DNA from: Rhodoferax sp.
Lineage (GTDB): Bacteria > Pseudomonadota > Gammaproteobacteria > Burkholderiales > Burkholderiaceae_C
Assembly (NCBI GenBank): GCA_003133245.1
Contig: PKWM01000031.1
Span: 1-64,000 of the forward strand
Direction of reading: 5' to 3'
Length of the DNA stretch: 64,000 bases
In this document: positions 28,077 through 38,586 of the stretch, piece by piece
Layout: every line of letters begins with the position of its first letter
Position numbering within the stretch: the first letter of the stretch is position 1
Program-made: the position numbers and the translations under genes
The notes under the pieces: model-generated
The model's database searches: none
Told to the model about the DNA's origin: nothing
The model's input: only the letters and a program-made list of their open reading frames with translations

Positions 28077-28529
28077 ATGTTTTTTGCCACGGATTTCGAC
28101 ACCGTCACCCACGGCATTCAGCTTGCCGTGGCGCCGGTGTTTTTATTGACAGCTGTCGCAGCGATGATCGGCACTGTGGCCGGTCGGCTGGCGCGCATCA
28201 TTGACCGCGCCCGACTGCTCGAAGATCAGATCGAAGCCGCCCCGGCCGGGGCCTTGATGACCTCCGCCTACGATGAATTAAAGCAATTGAGGTTGCGCGG
28301 CAGACTGGTAAACATCTGCATTGCACTGCTCACTTTCGGTGCCATCCTGATCGGTCTGACCATTGTGGCGCTCTTTCTCGGTGAAACCACAGAGCTCCAG
28401 ATTCTGCGCATCCCAACCGTCTTTTTTCTGTCGGGTGTGGTCTGTTTTTTACTGGCACTTTTATGCTTTCTGGCCGAGACACTGCTGGCCACCCGGATTC
28501 TCAATTTTGGCCAAGGCAAAAACAGTTAG
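28077..28529 (+). CDS. DUF2721 membrane protein
   Basis: 150 residues, with three membrane helices (about 12-36, 80-103 and 113-138) and a short charged loop containing RLARIIDRARLLEDQI after the first helix, the pattern of DUF2721. Function is unknown for the family. It starts 28 nt after prfC and probably shares its transcript. It converges on the HD-GYP gene with a 10-nt gap and no obvious terminator. Confidence 0.8.
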   Translation: MFFATDFDTVTHGIQLAVAPVFLLTAVAAMIGTVAGRLARIIDRARLLEDQIEAAPAGALMTSAYDELKQLRLRGRLVNICIALLTFGAILIGLTIVALFLGETTELQILRIPTVFFLSGVVCFLLALLCFLAETLLATRILNFGQGKNS

Positions 28530-28539
28530 GTCACTCAGC

Positions 28540-30546
28540 CTACGCTGGCAGCGTGTAACCCTTTTCGCGAAACAGTCGCAGGCAGGCTTCGGACACGAGC
28601 TGTTCATAGACACTGCCGCTGCCACGTTCAATCTCAACCAATGCTGCCTCAATCCCCAGCCCTGGGCGGTAAAGCCGATAGGAGGACATGGCCTCAACCA
28701 CGTCAGCCACCGCCAGGATGCGTGCCTCCAGCAGGATTGACTCGCCCCGCAGACCCCGGGGATAACCACTGCCGTCCATGCGCTCATGGCGCTGAAGCGC
28801 CACCTGGGCCACCGGCCAGGGAAACTTGACGTCCTTGAGCACCTCGTAGCTGGACTGCGCATGCGCTTGAATCAACTGGAATTCGAGCCGGCTGAGCTTG
28901 CCCGGCTTGGAAAGAATCTCAGCCGGAATGGTGATCTTGCCGATGTCATGCAAATAACCCGCAATGCGCAGCCCCTCTTGCCGATGTGCGTCCAGGCCGA
29001 GTTCAGCACCGATCGCGGCGGCGATCTTGCCGACACGGCGTTCGTGGCCGGCGGTGTAGGGGTCGCGCAGCTCGCTCAAGGTGGTGGCGACCTCGACGGT
29101 ACTCATGAAGGCGGACTCAAGCTGCGTCAAATAACTTTGCGCCTGTTTTTCGGCGCGCTCACGCGCCGTCTCGCGGGCAAAATTGCCGAGCGCAAAGCTG
29201 ATATCGGTGGCCATTTCGATAAGCAGATTACGTGCTGCTTCGTCGAACGCGCCAACTTCGCTGGCCAACAGGGTGATCACGCCCACCGGCACACCGTGGC
29301 ACCGCAGCGGCAACGAGGCCGAAGCGCCCCAGCCAAAGCGCACGCTACGTTCATGCCACGGCGCAGTGAGCGGGTCATTGCGGAAATCCTGACACCAGAC
29401 CGGATGGTCCTCACGGAACGCGACGCCGGTCGGGCCGCGCCCGAACGGGCTGTCAGCAGCCACCGAGATTTCAACGCCTTGCAGATACTCATCGACCCGA
29501 TCCCCCGCGCTGGCGGCGAACCGGACCTTCTGGCTGTCAGGCTCGACCATGCCGACCCAGGCCATTTTCATGCCGCCAAACTGCACGGCGGCGTGGCAGA
29601 TTTGCGGAAACAATTCCTCCTCGCTGGTGCAGCGCACGATCACCCCGTTGGATTGACTCAAGGCAGCGTAAAGCTGGGTCAAGCGCTGAATTTTTGCCTC
29701 TGCTGCCCGGTGTTCGGTAATGTCACTGCCGACGCCGCGATAGCCTTTGAAAGTACCGGCGGCATCAAACACCGGCTCACCGCCAATCCGCGCATAACGT
29801 GTCGTGCCATCGCTGAAGGTGCGGCCGATTTCAAAATTGCGGAACGGCTGGCGCGCGGCGCAGAGCGTTTCAAGCACCACCAACTGCGATTCATCCTTGA
29901 AGTCGCACATAACTTCCCGGCGTGTGCGTCCAAGGTATTCCTCGGTTGGCATACCGAGTTGTCCCGTAATGGGTGTTGACACGCGAGTAAAGCGCAGATT
30001 CTCGTCCTGTTCCCAGTACCAATCGGATGACAGATTGGTAAGCGCCAGGTAACGCGCCTCGCTCTCGCGCAGCGCACTTGCCGTTTCTTCCAGCTCCGCA
30101 GTGCGCTCGGCCACGCGGCGTTCCAGCGTTGCGTTGGCCTCGTGCAGTTGGTTTTCCAGGCGTGCGCGCTCGATGGCATAGCGCAAGGTACGCGCGATGA
30201 GCGCGCCGTTGGTCTCACCTTTGACAAGAAAATCCTGCGCCCCCTGGCGAATGGCTGTGCGTCCCAATTCATCGTCATGCTGCCCTGTCAGCACCACCAG
30301 CGGCAACTTTGGTGCAGCAGCCAAAATCACCCGCAGGGTGGCCAAGCCGGTGCTATCGGGCAAATTAAGATCAGACAAAACAACGTCAAACTGTTCATCC
30401 TTGATGTGTTTCAGGGCGTCAGCCCGGCACTCAACCCGCGTCAGCACAAACTCACCCGGCGCGTAGGTGGCGAGTTCGGCCTGCAACAGCCCGGCGTCAC
30501 CCGGGTTGTCTTCGAGCAGCAGCAAACGAATCGGCAATGCGCTCAT
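28540..30546 (-). CDS. Response regulator with PAS, GAF and HD-GYP domains
   Basis: 668 residues in the order: receiver domain (about 1-125; acidic LLEDNPGD, phospho-acceptor in VVLSDLNLPDS, Lys in FLVKGE), coiled coil (about 130-165), PAS (about 170-290), GAF (about 310-460), and HD-GYP (about 475-668). The HD-GYP signature is complete: HDIGKITIPAEIL and RHERMDGSGYPRGL. It should hydrolyse cyclic di-GMP in response to phosphorylation and to ligands of PAS/GAF. It is the third gene of an operon with a receiver-only protein and an ethylene-receptor-like kinase, 4 nt apart, and is the likely output of that pathway. Confidence 0.92.
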   Translation of the reverse strand: MSALPIRLLLLEDNPGDAGLLQAELATYAPGEFVLTRVECRADALKHIKDEQFDVVLSDLNLPDSTGLATLRVILAAAPKLPLVVLTGQHDDELGRTAIRQGAQDFLVKGETNGALIARTLRYAIERARLENQLHEANATLERRVAERTAELEETASALRESEARYLALTNLSSDWYWEQDENLRFTRVSTPITGQLGMPTEEYLGRTRREVMCDFKDESQLVVLETLCAARQPFRNFEIGRTFSDGTTRYARIGGEPVFDAAGTFKGYRGVGSDITEHRAAEAKIQRLTQLYAALSQSNGVIVRCTSEEELFPQICHAAVQFGGMKMAWVGMVEPDSQKVRFAASAGDRVDEYLQGVEISVAADSPFGRGPTGVAFREDHPVWCQDFRNDPLTAPWHERSVRFGWGASASLPLRCHGVPVGVITLLASEVGAFDEAARNLLIEMATDISFALGNFARETARERAEKQAQSYLTQLESAFMSTVEVATTLSELRDPYTAGHERRVGKIAAAIGAELGLDAHRQEGLRIAGYLHDIGKITIPAEILSKPGKLSRLEFQLIQAHAQSSYEVLKDVKFPWPVAQVALQRHERMDGSGYPRGLRGESILLEARILAVADVVEAMSSYRLYRPGLGIEAALVEIERGSGSVYEQLVSEACLRLFREKGYTLPA

Positions 30547-30550
30547 CGGC

Positions 30551-31000
30551 TTATGCTTTGGGAAGGGTCACCACATTGACCCAGAAGTTGTCGATGACCT
30601 GGACCACCTGCATGAATTGTTCGAACTGCACCGGTTTGGTCACAAAGCAATTGGCGTGCAGGTCGTAGGCGCGCAACACGTCCTCTTCGGCCTGCGAGGT
30701 AGTCAGCACCACCACCGGAATACGCCGCAGTTGCGGGTCGGCCTTGACCTCGGCCAGCACCTCGCGCCCGTCCTTGCGCGGCAAGTTGAGGTCAAGCAGA
30801 ATCAGATCGGGCCGCGGCGCATCGGCAAAATGCCCTTCCCGCCGCAAAAACGCCATGGCATCGACACCGTCTTCAACCACCGACATGCGGTTGCGCATCT
30901 TGGCCGCACGCATCGCCTCCTGCACCAGGCGCACATCGCCCGGGTTGTCCTCGACCAGCAGGATTTCGATTGGATAGGCGTCATCAGCTTGGGTGTTCAT
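30551..31000 (-). CDS. Single-domain response regulator (Rcp1-like)
   Basis: 149 residues, one receiver domain. Acidic pair in [13 protein letters not shown], phospho-acceptor Asp70 in [13 protein letters not shown], Thr/Ser region [12 protein letters not shown], and Lys in CFVTKPVQF. The longer insertion after helix 4 and the NPGD start are typical of receivers that partner phytochrome-like kinases (Rcp1 type). There is no output domain, so it acts by phosphotransfer or protein contact. The ATG at 31000 is 5 nt from the kinase stop. It sits between kinase and HD-GYP genes and could relay or drain phosphate between them. Confidence 0.93.
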   Translation of the reverse strand: MNTQADDAYPIEILLVEDNPGDVRLVQEAMRAAKMRNRMSVVEDGVDAMAFLRREGHFADAPRPDLILLDLNLPRKDGREVLAEVKADPQLRRIPVVVLTTSQAEEDVLRAYDLHANCFVTKPVQFEQFMQVVQVIDNFWVNVVTLPKA

Positions 31001-31005
31001 GCGCT

Positions 31006-32193
31006 TTATTCTCCAGAGAGTGTGAACCAGAATACCGAGCCGCCCGCCGGATTGGGCTCGACCCCGATTTGCCCGCCATGACGCTCGACGATGCGCTTGC
31101 AGATGGACAGGCCAATGCCGGTGCCGGGGAACTCGCGGCGGGTATGCAGGCGCTGGAAAATACCAAATATCCGCTCCCGGTATTCCGGCGCGATGCCGAT
31201 GCCGTTGTCGCTGACCGAAAAGCGCCAGTACGCGCCTTCGCGCTGCGCCACAACCTGTATCTGGGGAGCAGCATCTTTGCAAAACTTGATCGCGTTGCCA
31301 ATCAGGTTCTGGAACAACTGCGTCAACTGGGTTGGGTCGGCCAGCACCCGGGGCAGGGTTTGCGCTGTAACTTGCGCACCCCTTTCCGTGATGGCGCTTT
31401 CGAGCCCGCGCAGCGCCTCCTTGAATGCTGCTGCGCTCGCCACCGGCTCTAGCGGCGCACCCCGGCTGCCTACCCGCGAATAAGCCAGAATCGCCTGGAT
31501 CAGGGCCTGCATACGCTGTGCACCATCAACCGCAAAGGCCATGAATTCGCGCGTCTCGGCATCGAGTTTGTCTTGCAGGCGCGTCTGGACCAAACCCATG
31601 TAGCCGGTGACCATGCGCAGCGGCTCCTGTAGGTCATGCGATGCGGCATAGGCGAACTGCTCGAGGTCGGCGTTGGAGCGCGCCAGATCACGCGTTGACG
31701 CATCGAGTTGCGCCCGCTGCTGTTCCAGTTCTGTGTTGAGTTGTCGCAACTTGATCTCGACCTGCTTGCGCTGCTCCACTTCCTGCTCCAGGTTCTGGAT
31801 CGCCTGGGCCAGTTGCTGCTGGCTGGGAATGGCCATGACACGCGGAATCAGCGGCCACAGCATCACGGCTGTTACCAGGGAAGTCACCGCCGTGAGCACC
31901 TTGACCCACGCCTCAGGCCAGTAGTCGGCGTACCAGATATTCCAGGCTGAAAATAAATGCGTGGTGCCGCAGGCCATGACGAAGATGCCAAACAGCACAA
32001 AGGCCCAGCGAAATGGCAGATCGGGCCGCTTTTTGACCAGCTGCCAAAGCACAACCGGAATCGAAAAATAGGAGGCCGCGATGATCAGATCCGACACCAC
32101 TTCGGTCCAGAGCAGCTCGGGCGTCCACAGATAGCAGTAGCCGTGCGGCATGAAGCCGCTGTCACTGATAGCATGGCTTACCATATCTAGCAT
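31006..32193 (-). CDS. Ethylene-receptor-like sensor histidine kinase
   Basis: 395 residues. Three N-terminal helices (about 28-52, 62-84 and 93-115) match the ethylene-binding domain of plant ETR1 and cyanobacterial SynEtr1: Asp35, Tyr42, Ile45, Pro46, Cys75 and His79 keep exactly the spacing of ETR1 Asp25, Tyr32, Ile35, Pro36, Cys65 and His69. Cys and His in CGTTH are the Cu(I) ligands there. Then a coiled coil (about 123-170), HisKA with [12 protein letters not shown], and HATPase with [25 protein letters not shown] and [14 protein letters not shown]. It lacks the GAF domain of ETR1. It heads an operon with two response regulators, as SynEtr1 does. Ethylene or copper binding is inferred. 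Confidence 0.88.
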   Translation of the reverse strand: MLDMVSHAISDSGFMPHGYCYLWTPELLWTEVVSDLIIAASYFSIPVVLWQLVKKRPDLPFRWAFVLFGIFVMACGTTHLFSAWNIWYADYWPEAWVKVLTAVTSLVTAVMLWPLIPRVMAIPSQQQLAQAIQNLEQEVEQRKQVEIKLRQLNTELEQQRAQLDASTRDLARSNADLEQFAYAASHDLQEPLRMVTGYMGLVQTRLQDKLDAETREFMAFAVDGAQRMQALIQAILAYSRVGSRGAPLEPVASAAAFKEALRGLESAITERGAQVTAQTLPRVLADPTQLTQLFQNLIGNAIKFCKDAAPQIQVVAQREGAYWRFSVSDNGIGIAPEYRERIFGIFQRLHTRREFPGTGIGLSICKRIVERHGGQIGVEPNPAGGSVFWFTLSGE

Positions 32194-32312
32194 GGATTCT
32201 CCTGATTCAGGCTTCTATGACGGGCCGATGGTGTCCCGAACAATCGTTCCTTGGGGCGACTCAAGTTTAAACGATAACAACACCATGACCTTGCCACCTT
32301 CAGGTCAAAAAT

Positions 32313-33077
32313 TCAACTCTTCGAAAAATCCGGTTTGCGCTTTTCCATGAACGCGGTGAACGCCTCGCGCGAAGCGGATTCACCCAACATCCGGGCAAAA
32401 ATGGCCCCCTCTTCAAGCATGCGCTCTGCCACGCTCGCGGCCTGCGCTTTTTTCATCAGACGCTTGGTCTCCACCAAAGAACTTATGGGTTTGCTCGCCA
32501 GCTTGAGCGCCTGCAAACGGGCAACGGCGTTGGCCTCCTGGGGCGGCACAATGCGGTTAACCAGACCCATCTCCAGCGCCGCTTCGGCCATGAACGGCTC
32601 GCCCAGCAGCAGCGCCTGCGCCGCGCGCTGATGACCCATCATTTGCGGCACCAGTAGGCTGGAGCCGGCCTCGGGGCAAACTCCCAGGTTGACGAACGGC
32701 ATGGAGAACGCTGCGTTATCACCGGCATAAACCAGGTCGCAATGCAGCAGCATGGTGGTACCGATGCCCACGGCGGGCCCGCACACGGCCGCCACGACGG
32801 GCTTGGGGAAAGTGCTGATGGTTCGCAAAAAACGCCACACCGGCGATTCTTGCGATGGCGTCGCAGGCTTAAGAAAATCGGCAATATCGTTGCCCGCGCT
32901 GAAAATGGTTTCATGCCCCTGGAACACGACGGCACGTAACGCCACATCCGTCTCAGCTTGCACCAGTGCATCAGCCATCGCTGCATACATCGAGACCGAG
33001 ATCGAGTTCTTTTTTTCAACGCGATTCAAGGTGATGGTCATCACACCGGCGTTGCTGTCTATCAGTATTTCATTCAT
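32313..33077 (-). CDS. Enoyl-CoA hydratase/isomerase family protein
   Basis: 254 residues, crotonase fold. The oxyanion-hole segments are FSAGNDIADF (about residue 60) and CGPAVGIGTTMLLHCDL (about 105-121), followed by FVNLGVCPEAGSSLLVP, where the Glu is a candidate catalytic residue. It could hydrate or isomerise an acyl-CoA in beta-oxidation; the substrate is not determined. It is separated from the kinase operon by 119 nt and is divergent from rlmJ by 81 nt, so it is probably its own transcript. Confidence 0.9.
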   Translation of the reverse strand: MNEILIDSNAGVMTITLNRVEKKNSISVSMYAAMADALVQAETDVALRAVVFQGHETIFSAGNDIADFLKPATPSQESPVWRFLRTISTFPKPVVAAVCGPAVGIGTTMLLHCDLVYAGDNAAFSMPFVNLGVCPEAGSSLLVPQMMGHQRAAQALLLGEPFMAEAALEMGLVNRIVPPQEANAVARLQALKLASKPISSLVETKRLMKKAQAASVAERMLEEGAIFARMLGESASREAFTAFMEKRKPDFSKS

Positions 33078-33158
33078 TTCGTTTTCCTCAGGTGATTTTT
33101 CTTGGTCAGGTTAACCAGCTTCCATTTTGACATTTGAATGACGGTTAACATTGGCATC

Positions 33159-34058
33159 ATGTTCAGTTATCGCCACGCCTTTCACGCCGGAAACCACGCC
33201 GACGTCCTCAAACACACGGTGCTGTTGGCCATTCTGCGGCACCTGCTGCAAAAAGAGGCAGCGCTGATGGTGCTTGACACACACGCTGGCGCGGGTCTGT
33301 ACCGGCTCGATGGCGACTATGCCGCCACCAGCGGTGAAGCGGGTCATGGTTATTTGCAGTTGATTGCCGCCTTGAAATCTGTCGTCGCCGAGGGATTGGC
33401 CCCGGCACTGAAAGACTACATCGAGCTGGTGGCCAGCTTCAACAGCAAAGACAGTCACAAGGTTTATCCCGGCTCACCTTTCATCATTCAGCGCCTGCTG
33501 CGCGAGCGCGACAAGCTGAAAGTTTTTGAGATTCACCCGACCGATGCCAAGACACTGTCCGCCAACATTGCGCAACTCGAAGCCGGTCGCCAGGTGGCGG
33601 TGCTGCGCGAAGACGGTTTTGAGGGCTTGAAAAAATTCCTGCCACCACCGGCACGGCGCGCGCTGGTGCTGTGCGACCCGAGTTATGAAATCAAAACCGA
33701 TTACGCCCGCGTCGTTGCCACGGTGGCCGATGCGCTGACGCGCTTTGCCACCGGCACCTACGCCATTTGGTATCCGATCATTCCACGCCCTGAGGCGCAT
33801 GACGTGCCGCGCAAGCTCAAGACCCTGGCCGACAAAGCGGGTAAGCCCTGGTTGAACGCCAGTCTGACCGTCAAATCAAGCAAACTGACCTCCGACGAAG
33901 CCGGTGAAGTGATCCGCCCCGGTCTGCCCGCCAGCGGCATGTTCATCATCAACCCGCCGCACACCTTGAAAGCAGCGTTGCAACCGGCGTTGGCGCAAAT
34001 GGCAAAAATACTCGGCCAGGATCAGAACGCAGCGTTTGCGCTGGAGTCCGGCGGTTGA
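33159..34058 (+). CDS. rlmJ: 23S rRNA (adenine-2030-N6)-methyltransferase
   Basis: About 299 residues from the ATG at 33159 (MFSYRHAFHAGNHADVLKHT, the conserved RlmJ start). SAM region VLDTHAGAGLYRLDG, catalytic-site motif LVLCDPSYE, in which Ser replaces the second Pro of the more common DPPYE. The protein methylates A2030 of free 23S rRNA during ribosome maturation. It stands alone; 125 nt follow before rfbB. Confidence 0.93.
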   Translation: MFSYRHAFHAGNHADVLKHTVLLAILRHLLQKEAALMVLDTHAGAGLYRLDGDYAATSGEAGHGYLQLIAALKSVVAEGLAPALKDYIELVASFNSKDSHKVYPGSPFIIQRLLRERDKLKVFEIHPTDAKTLSANIAQLEAGRQVAVLREDGFEGLKKFLPPPARRALVLCDPSYEIKTDYARVVATVADALTRFATGTYAIWYPIIPRPEAHDVPRKLKTLADKAGKPWLNASLTVKSSKLTSDEAGEVIRPGLPASGMFIINPPHTLKAALQPALAQMAKILGQDQNAAFALESGG

Positions 34059-34183
34059 TATCGAATTGACCGAGACGGCATCATGGATCGCCACGCTACG
34101 GTTGCGATGACGAGAGGCGTAACTTTGGGGAAATATCCAACGGTGATAATCGACCCAGTTATTTTTCAGGGACATCGACCCAC

Positions 34184-35428
34184 ATGAGCATTCTGGTTAC
34201 CGGCGGCGCCGGCTTCATTGGCAGCAATTTTGTGCTCGACTGGCTCAGCGCATCAGACGAGGCGGTCATCAATCTCGACAAGCTCACCTATGCTGGCAAT
34301 TTGCAAAACCTCGCCGCACTCTCAGGTGATGCGCGCCATGTGTTTGTGCAGGGCGACATTGGCGATGCCGCGCTGGTGTCTGGCTTGCTGGCCAAATACC
34401 AGCCGCGCGCCGTGGTGAACTTTGCCGCCGAGAGCCACGTTGACCGCTCCATCCACGGCCCCGGCGAATTCATTCAGACCAATATCGTTGGCACCTTCAA
34501 TCTGCTTGAAGCGGTGCGCGCTTATTGGGGTGGCTTGGGTGCTGATGCGAAGGCGGCTTTCCGGCTGCTGCACGTTTCCACCGACGAGGTTTATGGTTCG
34601 CTGGGCAAGACTGACCCGGCCTTTACCGAGGAACACAAGTACGAGCCCAACAGCCCCTATTCGGCATCCAAAGCCGCCAGCGACCACCTGGTGCGCGCCT
34701 ACCACCACACCTACGGTTTGCCGGTGCTCACCACCAACTGCTCCAACAACTACGGGCCGTTTCATTTCCCTGAAAAACTGATCCCGCTGCTGATCGTCAA
34801 CGCCCAGGCCGACAAGCCGCTGCCGGTCTATGGCGACGGCCAGCAGATCCGCGACTGGCTCTACGTCCAAGACCATTGCAGCGCGATCCGGCGCGTGCTG
34901 ACAGCGGGCCGCGTCGGCGAGACCTACAACATCGGTGGCTGGAACGAAAAACCCAATCTTGACATCGTGCATACCGTGTGTCGCCTGCTCGATGAGCTCA
35001 AACCCCGTGCCGATGGCAAGCTGTACAGCGAGCAGATCAATTTTGTGACCGACCGTCCCGGTCATGACCGCCGCTATGCTATTGACGCGCACAAGATCGA
35101 GCGCGAACTGGGCTGGAAACCCACCGAGACGTTTGAGAGCGGCATCCGCAAAACGGTGCAGTGGTATCTGGACCACCCGGACTGGGTTGCCAACGTGCAA
35201 AGCGGTGCTTACCGCGACTGGGTGGCCAAGCAGTACGGAGCTGAATTGGGGACAGACCCCAATTCGGGGCCGAATATTCGAGTTAGCCAACAAGGGTTTT
35301 TGGGGTCGGATCGCAATTTCGCTGTGGCGCATCGCGCCGCACTCGCAGAGCCATCCGAAGGCTGGGCGAATTTGGGCTCCGACCCCAAAAACCCGGAGCC
35401 CGATTCTGCAGCGGTGGTGTTGCCTTGA
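34184..35428 (+). CDS. rfbB: dTDP-glucose 4,6-dehydratase (C-terminally extended)
   Basis: Converts dTDP-glucose to dTDP-4-keto-6-deoxyglucose for rhamnose synthesis. NAD site [15 protein letters not shown] at the N terminus, active-site [12 protein letters not shown] and [12 protein letters not shown], then the substrate region [10 protein letters not shown]. The normal C terminus (WVAKQYGAE) is reached about residue 353. The remaining 61 residues are encoded by a palindromic repeat element (35244-35391) and have no counterpart in the family. The stop overlaps the TTG start of rfbD. The enzyme should still work because the tail is terminal. Confidence 0.94.
   Translation: MSILVTGGAGFIGSNFVLDWLSASDEAVINLDKLTYAGNLQNLAALSGDARHVFVQGDIGDAALVSGLLAKYQPRAVVNFAAESHVDRSIHGPGEFIQTNIVGTFNLLEAVRAYWGGLGADAKAAFRLLHVSTDEVYGSLGKTDPAFTEEHKYEPNSPYSASKAASDHLVRAYHHTYGLPVLTTNCSNNYGPFHFPEKLIPLLIVNAQADKPLPVYGDGQQIRDWLYVQDHCSAIRRVLTAGRVGETYNIGGWNEKPNLDIVHTVCRLLDELKPRADGKLYSEQINFVTDRPGHDRRYAIDAHKIERELGWKPTETFESGIRKTVQWYLDHPDWVANVQSGAYRDWVAKQYGAELGTDPNSGPNIRVSQQGFLGSDRNFAVAHRAALAEPSEGWANLGSDPKNPEPDSAAVVLP
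35244..35391. repeat. MITE-like GGGGTCAGA-family element in the rfbB 3' end
   Basis: Starts with AATTGGGG-ACAGA-CCCCAATT, followed by CGGGGC, and ends TTTGGGCTCCGACCCCAAA, as in the related elements at 41974-42050 and 49648-49730. It is longer (148 bp) because it carries an internal TTTTTGGGGTCGGA (35297-35310), which is a perfect reverse complement of 35378-35391. It stays open in the rfbB frame. Confidence 0.8.
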
Positions 35429-36345
35429 AAATTCTTCTTTTCGGCTGCCATGGCCAGGTCGGTTGGGAGTTGCAACGCAGTCTGTCGGTACTGGGTGAGT
35501 TGGTGGCGCTTGACTTTGACGCCTCGCAGAACCCGGATAGGTTGTGTGGCGACTTCAGCGATCTAACCGGCTTGGCGCAAACCGTTCGCCAGGTCAGGCC
35601 CGACGTGATCGTCAATGCGGCTGCCCACACCGCCGTCGACAAGGCCGAGACCGAGCCGGAGTTGGCGCGCACCCTCAATGCGCTGGCCCCGGGCGTGTTG
35701 GCCGCTGAAGCGCAAAAGCTCGGTGCCTGGCTGGTGCATTATTCGACCGACTACGTGTTTGACGGCAGCGGCAACAAGCCCCGGCGCGAGGACGATGCCA
35801 CCGGGCCATTGAGCGTCTATGGCCAAACCAAGCTTGAAGGCGAGCAAGCGGTCGCCGCCTGCCCCAGACACCTGATTTTCAGAACCAGCTGGGTTTATGC
35901 GGCGCGTGGTGGCAACTTTGCCAAAACCATGCTGCGCCTGGCCAGTGAGCGGGAATCGCTGACCGTGATTGACGACCAGATTGGCGCGCCCACGTCGGCG
36001 GAACTGTTGGCCGATGTGACGGCCCATGCCTTGAGAGCGACGCTGCGCGAACCTGAATTAGCGGGCCTGTACCACTGCGTTGCGAGCGGCCAGACCAGTT
36101 GGTACGGTTACGCGCGCTACGTGCTGGGCCAGGCGCAGGCACTGGGCTGGGCGCTCAAGACCACTGCGGATCAGGTCAAACCCACGACCACTGCCAACTA
36201 CCCAACAGTGGCGCGTCGGCCGCTGAATTCGCGTCTCGACAGCAACCGGCTACAAGCCGCTTTCGGCTTGGTCATGCCACCCTGGCAGCAGGGCGTGGCG
36301 CGTATGCTGAAAGAAATTCCTGAACCAGCCTCTCAAAACAGGTAA
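35425..36345 (+). CDS. rfbD: dTDP-4-dehydrorhamnose reductase
   Basis: 306 residues, starting with TTG ([15 protein letters not shown]). Rossmann motif GCHGQVG, then [24 protein letters not shown] and the catalytic YGQTKLEGE. It makes dTDP-L-rhamnose from the 4-keto intermediate. The start overlaps the rfbB stop, so the two are translationally coupled. rfbA and rfbC, the other two genes of the pathway, are not in the window, and the gene after rfbD is a different nucleotidyltransferase. Confidence 0.94.
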   Translation: MKILLFGCHGQVGWELQRSLSVLGELVALDFDASQNPDRLCGDFSDLTGLAQTVRQVRPDVIVNAAAHTAVDKAETEPELARTLNALAPGVLAAEAQKLGAWLVHYSTDYVFDGSGNKPRREDDATGPLSVYGQTKLEGEQAVAACPRHLIFRTSWVYAARGGNFAKTMLRLASERESLTVIDDQIGAPTSAELLADVTAHALRATLREPELAGLYHCVASGQTSWYGYARYVLGQAQALGWALKTTADQVKPTTTANYPTVARRPLNSRLDSNRLQAAFGLVMPPWQQGVARMLKEIPEPASQNR

Positions 36346-36362
36346 AAAAATGAACAACAAGG

Positions 36363-37478
36363 ATGAAGATAACCATGACTAAAGGAATGATTCTGGCGGC
36401 GGGGCAAGGCACCCGCGTGCGCCCTCTGACGCGCGACTTGCCCAAACCGATGGTGCCGATTCTGGGCAAGCCGGTGATGGAGTATTTGATCGAGCATCTG
36501 GCGCGCCACGGCATCATCGAGATCATGGTCAACGTCGCCTGGCACCATCAAAAAATTGAAGAGTATTTCGGTGATGGCAGGCGCTGGGGCGTGCAAATCG
36601 GCTATTCCTACGAGGGCATCCGCGACCACGGCGACATCCTGCCGCGACCGATGGGCTCGGCCGGCGGTATGCGTCGCATCCAGGATTTTGGAGGCTTTTT
36701 TGATCAAACCACCCTGGTGCTGTGCGCCGATGCCCTGATTGACCTCGATATCACGGCGGCGCTGGCTGAACACCAGGCCAAGGGAGCTCTGGCCAGCGTG
36801 GTGGCACTTGATGTGCCGCTGGCAGACGTACAGTCCTACGGCATTGTGGTGGCGGCAACTGACGGCCGCATCGAAGCCTTTCAGGAAAAGCCTCTGCCCG
36901 CCGACGCCAAATCGACCCTGGCCAGTACCGGCATTTATATTTTCGAGCCGAAGGTACTGGAGTTGGTGCCATCGGGTGAGGTCTATGACATCGGGTCGCA
37001 GCTGTTTCCCCAATTGGTGAAACAGAAGTTGCCGTTTTATGCCCAGAATCGCCCTTTCAACTGGATCGACATCGGCCGCGTAAGTGACTACTGGTCGGTC
37101 TTGCAACGCGTGCTGCGCGGTGAAGTGGCCGACATGAAGATGCCTGGACGCGAGATCAAGCCGGGTATCTGGGTCGGGCTCAACACCTGCATTGCGTGGG
37201 ACAAGATTAAGATTGAAGGGCCGGTTTATATTGGATCCAACGTGCGCATCGAGCCTGGTGCCACCATCACCGGGCCGACCTGGATCGGCCACGGTTGCCA
37301 TATTCGCACCGGAGCCAAGGTGGTGCGCAGCATCTTGTTTGAGTACACCCGCATCGCTGCCGACATGCGTTTCAGCGAGATGATCGTCTCGCCCGACTAC
37401 TGCGTGGATCGTCACGGCGAGACGCTCTACCGCGGCGACGATACCGTCCAGTTGCGCTGGGGCGATGCCCGGGCGTGA
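36363..37478 (+). CDS. Sugar-phosphate nucleotidyltransferase with left-handed beta-helix
   Basis: 371 residues (367 from the second ATG at 36375). The N-terminal transferase domain starts KGMILAAGQGTRVRPLTRDL with PKPMVPILGKP, the nucleotide-sugar pyrophosphorylase signature; NWIDIGRVSDYWSVL ends that domain. A C-terminal hexapeptide helix follows (about 265-350, IKIEGPVYIGSNVRIEPGAT). This is the GMPPB/mannose-1-phosphate guanylyltransferase-like architecture rather than RfbA. It lies 17 nt after rfbD in an envelope-polysaccharide operon. The actual sugar and nucleotide are not decided. Confidence 0.88.
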   Translation: MKITMTKGMILAAGQGTRVRPLTRDLPKPMVPILGKPVMEYLIEHLARHGIIEIMVNVAWHHQKIEEYFGDGRRWGVQIGYSYEGIRDHGDILPRPMGSAGGMRRIQDFGGFFDQTTLVLCADALIDLDITAALAEHQAKGALASVVALDVPLADVQSYGIVVAATDGRIEAFQEKPLPADAKSTLASTGIYIFEPKVLELVPSGEVYDIGSQLFPQLVKQKLPFYAQNRPFNWIDIGRVSDYWSVLQRVLRGEVADMKMPGREIKPGIWVGLNTCIAWDKIKIEGPVYIGSNVRIEPGATITGPTWIGHGCHIRTGAKVVRSILFEYTRIAADMRFSEMIVSPDYCVDRHGETLYRGDDTVQLRWGDARA

Positions 37479-37515
37479 AGCAGACCAGAAGTCCAGCCGG
37501 GAAACCCAGGCAAAA

Positions 37516-38580
<1,065 letters not shown>

Positions 38581-38586
38581 TGTCAA

